Of a stretch of 16,281 bases of DNA, positions 14,890-16,281 are shown in pieces. This DNA is from Rhodoluna sp. (GTDB lineage: Bacteria; Actinomycetota; Actinomycetes; Actinomycetales; Microbacteriaceae). Location: assembly GCA_016462375.1 (NCBI GenBank), contig JAEMTJ010000028.1:1-16281 (forward strand), read 5' to 3'. Positions within the stretch are counted from its first letter, which is position 1; each line of letters opens with the position of its first letter. The notes under the pieces are model-generated. The model was not told the origin of the DNA and made no database searches. It worked only from the letters and a program-made list of their open reading frames with translations. The position numbers and the translations under genes are program-made.

Positions 14890-15189
14890 CTAGTCTCGCT
14901 TAGGTTTAAGGTTGTCCTCTCGGATAATTCTTCGTTCATCCTCCAACATTCCGTTCAAAGCGCTTCCTCGGCCAACAACACGACCAATGTTGGCACCACG
15001 AAGTCCGATGTATTTTTCGTCAGAATTCTTTGGGTCATTCTGCAGCTTCTTGAGGCTTGTCGCGCCTCGGAGTCTGCGTTGAATTTTCGTAGACCTCGAC
15101 ATCCGTGCTTGGCGCTCTAATTCAGTAAGATGAGCCCAATCACGTTCACCAATGAATAACTTCTTTATCCAGCTGAGGATCGCCTTCAT
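14890..15189 (-). CDS. Basic small protein of unknown function, second gene of a two-gene operon
   Basis: I do not recognise this 99-residue protein. It begins with an amphipathic, cationic stretch (MKAILSWIKKLFIG) that could lie on a membrane, followed by a helical, Arg/Lys-rich middle (about 23-50) and a glycine-containing segment (IGLRGANIGRVVGRGSALNG, 61-80), then a mixed-charge tail. There is no cysteine and no long membrane helix. The tetrapeptide LRGA occurs at 40-43 and 63-66, and also near the C-terminus of the upstream gene product. Its ATG overlaps the upstream stop by one base (TGATG), which implies coupled translation and argues that both frames are real. Nucleic-acid or membrane binding would fit the charge but is a guess. 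Confidence 0.7.
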   Translation of the reverse strand: MKAILSWIKKLFIGERDWAHLTELERQARMSRSTKIQRRLRGATSLKKLQNDPKNSDEKYIGLRGANIGRVVGRGSALNGMLEDERRIIREDNLKPKRD

Positions 15190-15410
15190 CAGAATGCACC
15201 CCTAAGAGCAACTAGTCCACCCCTGATAAAACCAGGACCACCGCCGAGCTCCGGTGAGAAGTTTCTCAAACAAATGTTTAGCCATTCGGACGACTTTCCA
15301 CAGTCTTCGACTCCCGCATATTCACTTGGCTGACTCATGGGGAAATTTGTCGCAAAAACTAAGGTTGCAGACAATGCAAAGATGATGAATATAATTGCCT
15401 TTAGTTTCAT
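15189..15410 (-). CDS. Small secreted peptide of unknown function, first gene of a two-gene operon
   Basis: A 73-residue precursor with a clear signal peptide: lysines at 2 and 4, a hydrophobic core at 5-19 and a probable cleavage after VFA at residue 20. The mature part of about 53 residues has two cysteines (C37, C47) that could pair, a Gly-rich stretch (GGGPG, 56-60) and a hydrophobic Gly/Arg end (FIRGGLVALRGAF). No lipobox precedes C37. The start is firm: TAGGAGAG lies just upstream of the ATG. I do not recognise the family. A secreted peptide with a coupled basic partner could be a bacteriocin-like or signalling pair, but no processing or export gene is adjacent, so this is speculation. 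Confidence 0.68.
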   Translation of the reverse strand: MKLKAIIFIIFALSATLVFATNFPMSQPSEYAGVEDCGKSSEWLNICLRNFSPELGGGPGFIRGGLVALRGAF

Positions 15411-15419
15411 GACTCTCCT

Positions 15420-15431
15420 AAGGAATTCCTT
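15420..15431 (-). repeat. 12-base palindrome beside the SD of the unknown operon
   Basis: AAGGAATTCCTT is a perfect palindrome touching the upstream edge of the SD (15420-15413). In RNA it could form a four-pair hairpin; in DNA it could be an operator. It would lie in the leader if transcription starts near 15442. Confidence 0.4.
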
Positions 15432-15441
15432 TAAATAAAAC

Positions 15442-15457
15442 TGCTAGTAATCTAGCA
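15442..15457. promoter_or_regulatory. Inverted repeat holding -10 elements for both directions
   Basis: TGCTAG-TAAT-CTAGCA is a perfect six-base inverted repeat. On the minus strand it contains TGCTAGATT, an extended -10 (TGnTANNNT, hexamer 15454-15449) suited to the two-gene operon. On the plus strand it contains TAATCT (15448-15453), suited to the glycosylase gene, with a leader of about 42 bases. It may also be a repressor site covering both promoters. Confidence 0.4.
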
Positions 15458-15501
15458 TCTGCAAGTTATATCAGAGCACAACCCAATCCCGAAAGCCTCC
15501 A

Positions 15502-16281
15502 ATGTCTTCCGACCTAAGTGCTAAAGAGGTAAGGCTGCTAGCCCTGTTTGCCTGCGGGCTGGACTCTAGACAGGATAAGACGGTTCTGGATGTCATCTCA
15601 AGATTCGGCATGCTCCAGATCGACAGTGTCAATGTCTTCGAACGAGCTCACTACATGCCTCTCTTCAGCCGCCTAGGTTCCTATGACAAGAATGAATTAG
15701 ATTCTCTGACCCAAGGTAAGCATCCTAAATTGATTGAGTATTGGGCGCACCAAGCAAGTTTTATAAAGACAGAAGACCTACCGCTTTTTGATTGGCGTAT
15801 GCAGTGGTATCGAGATAGAGCCTCTTCGAAAGATAGCTGGCAAAGCCAGAATAAGAAACTAGTCAAATGGATTCTTGCAGAGCTAGAAGCAAACGGGCCG
15901 ATGACTCATAGCCAGTTCGAACACGAGGAGAACGAGAGAACTGGTTCTTGGTGGGGTTGGAGCAACGTAAAGATTGCTCTTGAGCGACTAATGAGACAAG
16001 GTCTAGTTATTGCTGCCGGTAGAAGAAACTTCAGCAGAGTGTATGCACTGCCTGAACAAGCGCTGCCAAAGAGCATTCTCAACAAGAGTGTCGATCATCA
16101 AACAGCTCAGGTAAAGCTCTTTGGTAATGCAGCAAAGCTGATGGGTGTCGGAACTATAAAAGATATAGCCAACGTTTACTGCGAAACACCCACCGACATT
16201 AAGCCCATAATCCTTAACCTCGTTGATCTAGGAATTATCAGAGAAGTCTCTGTCGAGGGCTGGAAAGAGAAAGCATATCTT
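15502..16281 (+). CDS. YcaQ-type winged-helix DNA glycosylase (3' end outside window)
   Basis: The first 260 residues of a COG3214/HTH_42 protein, the family of E. coli YcaQ and Streptomyces AlkZ, which unhook DNA interstrand crosslinks and remove bulky alkyl bases. The stretch LQIDSVNVFERAHYMPLFSR (about 38-57) is the family hallmark. Its QID at residues 39-41 is the catalytic Q-x-D form of YcaQ; AlkZ has Q-x-Q. EYWAHQASF follows near 78-86, and winged-helix segments lie near 120-175. Full members have about 350-400 residues. The ATG has no SD and no -10 at leaderless distance, so initiation depends on an SD-free leader. A broad repair role is likely; a self-resistance role is not supported, since no biosynthetic genes are seen. 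Confidence 0.88.
   Translation, partial: MSSDLSAKEVRLLALFACGLDSRQDKTVLDVISRFGMLQIDSVNVFERAHYMPLFSRLGSYDKNELDSLTQGKHPKLIEYWAHQASFIKTEDLPLFDWRMQWYRDRASSKDSWQSQNKKLVKWILAELEANGPMTHSQFEHEENERTGSWWGWSNVKIALERLMRQGLVIAAGRRNFSRVYALPEQALPKSILNKSVDHQTAQVKLFGNAAKLMGVGTIKDIANVYCETPTDIKPIILNLVDLGIIREVSVEGWKEKAYL

Noticed and set aside
1..16281. Recent horizontal transfer, insertion sequences, attachment sites, CRISPR, tRNA or rRNA.
   Set aside because: No transposase, terminal repeats, repeat-spacer pattern or tRNA-like cloverleaf was seen, and codon style looks even across the window; composition was judged by eye only.

Overview
The window is a gene-dense, mostly housekeeping stretch of an actinobacterial chromosome. 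Base composition looks only moderate in GC by eye, low for an actinobacterium. GTG and TTG starts are common, and many first genes lack a Shine-Dalgarno sequence. Together with the gene set this suggests a streamlined, low-GC actinobacterium, perhaps a planktonic Microbacteriaceae of the Rhodoluna/Aquiluna type. That placement is inference. I see no insertion sequence, phage gene, CRISPR array, tRNA or rRNA. No gene-free gap exceeds about 115 bases.

Left part (1-4686): the 5' portion of ychF (minus) faces away from a DEDDh exonuclease (plus). An SD-led pair follows: a PfkB-family phosphosugar kinase and a class II fructose-bisphosphate aldolase. Their product flow would be a phosphorylated hexose to the aldolase substrate and then to triose phosphates. 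IspH (last step of the MEP isoprenoid pathway) converges on the aldolase.

Middle (4724-8800): one plus-strand operon holds xseA and xseB (exonuclease VII), a DUF4245 membrane-anchored protein, a beta-carbonic anhydrase and class II fumarase. Spacing is tight, from an 8-base overlap to about 19 bases.

Right part (8790-13564): a minus-strand group of an A24 prepilin peptidase, PIN-PhoH ATPase and cis-prenyltransferase, then a hemolysin III/PAQR-like membrane protein, a small membrane protein, DUF4307 and greA. From ychF to greA the order and orientation follow, as I remember it, the M. tuberculosis region Rv1112 down to Rv1080c. Two differences stand out: carbonic anhydrase sits where glpX is expected, and mca is missing between DUF4307 and the small membrane protein.

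Right end (13561-16281): ilvA (minus); an unrecognised two-gene operon encoding a small secreted peptide and a basic protein; and a divergent, truncated YcaQ-type winged-helix DNA glycosylase.

Two architectural signals recur. Eight first genes carry a TANNNT -10 hexamer 5-7 bases before the start codon and no clear SD, which points to leaderless mRNAs. One of these, at 12582-12589, is read as a -10 on both strands. In addition, all four convergent gene pairs overlap at their stop codons. I did not find a clearly new multi-gene system. The best candidates for something undescribed are the two-gene operon at 14890-15410 and the bidirectional leaderless promoter.
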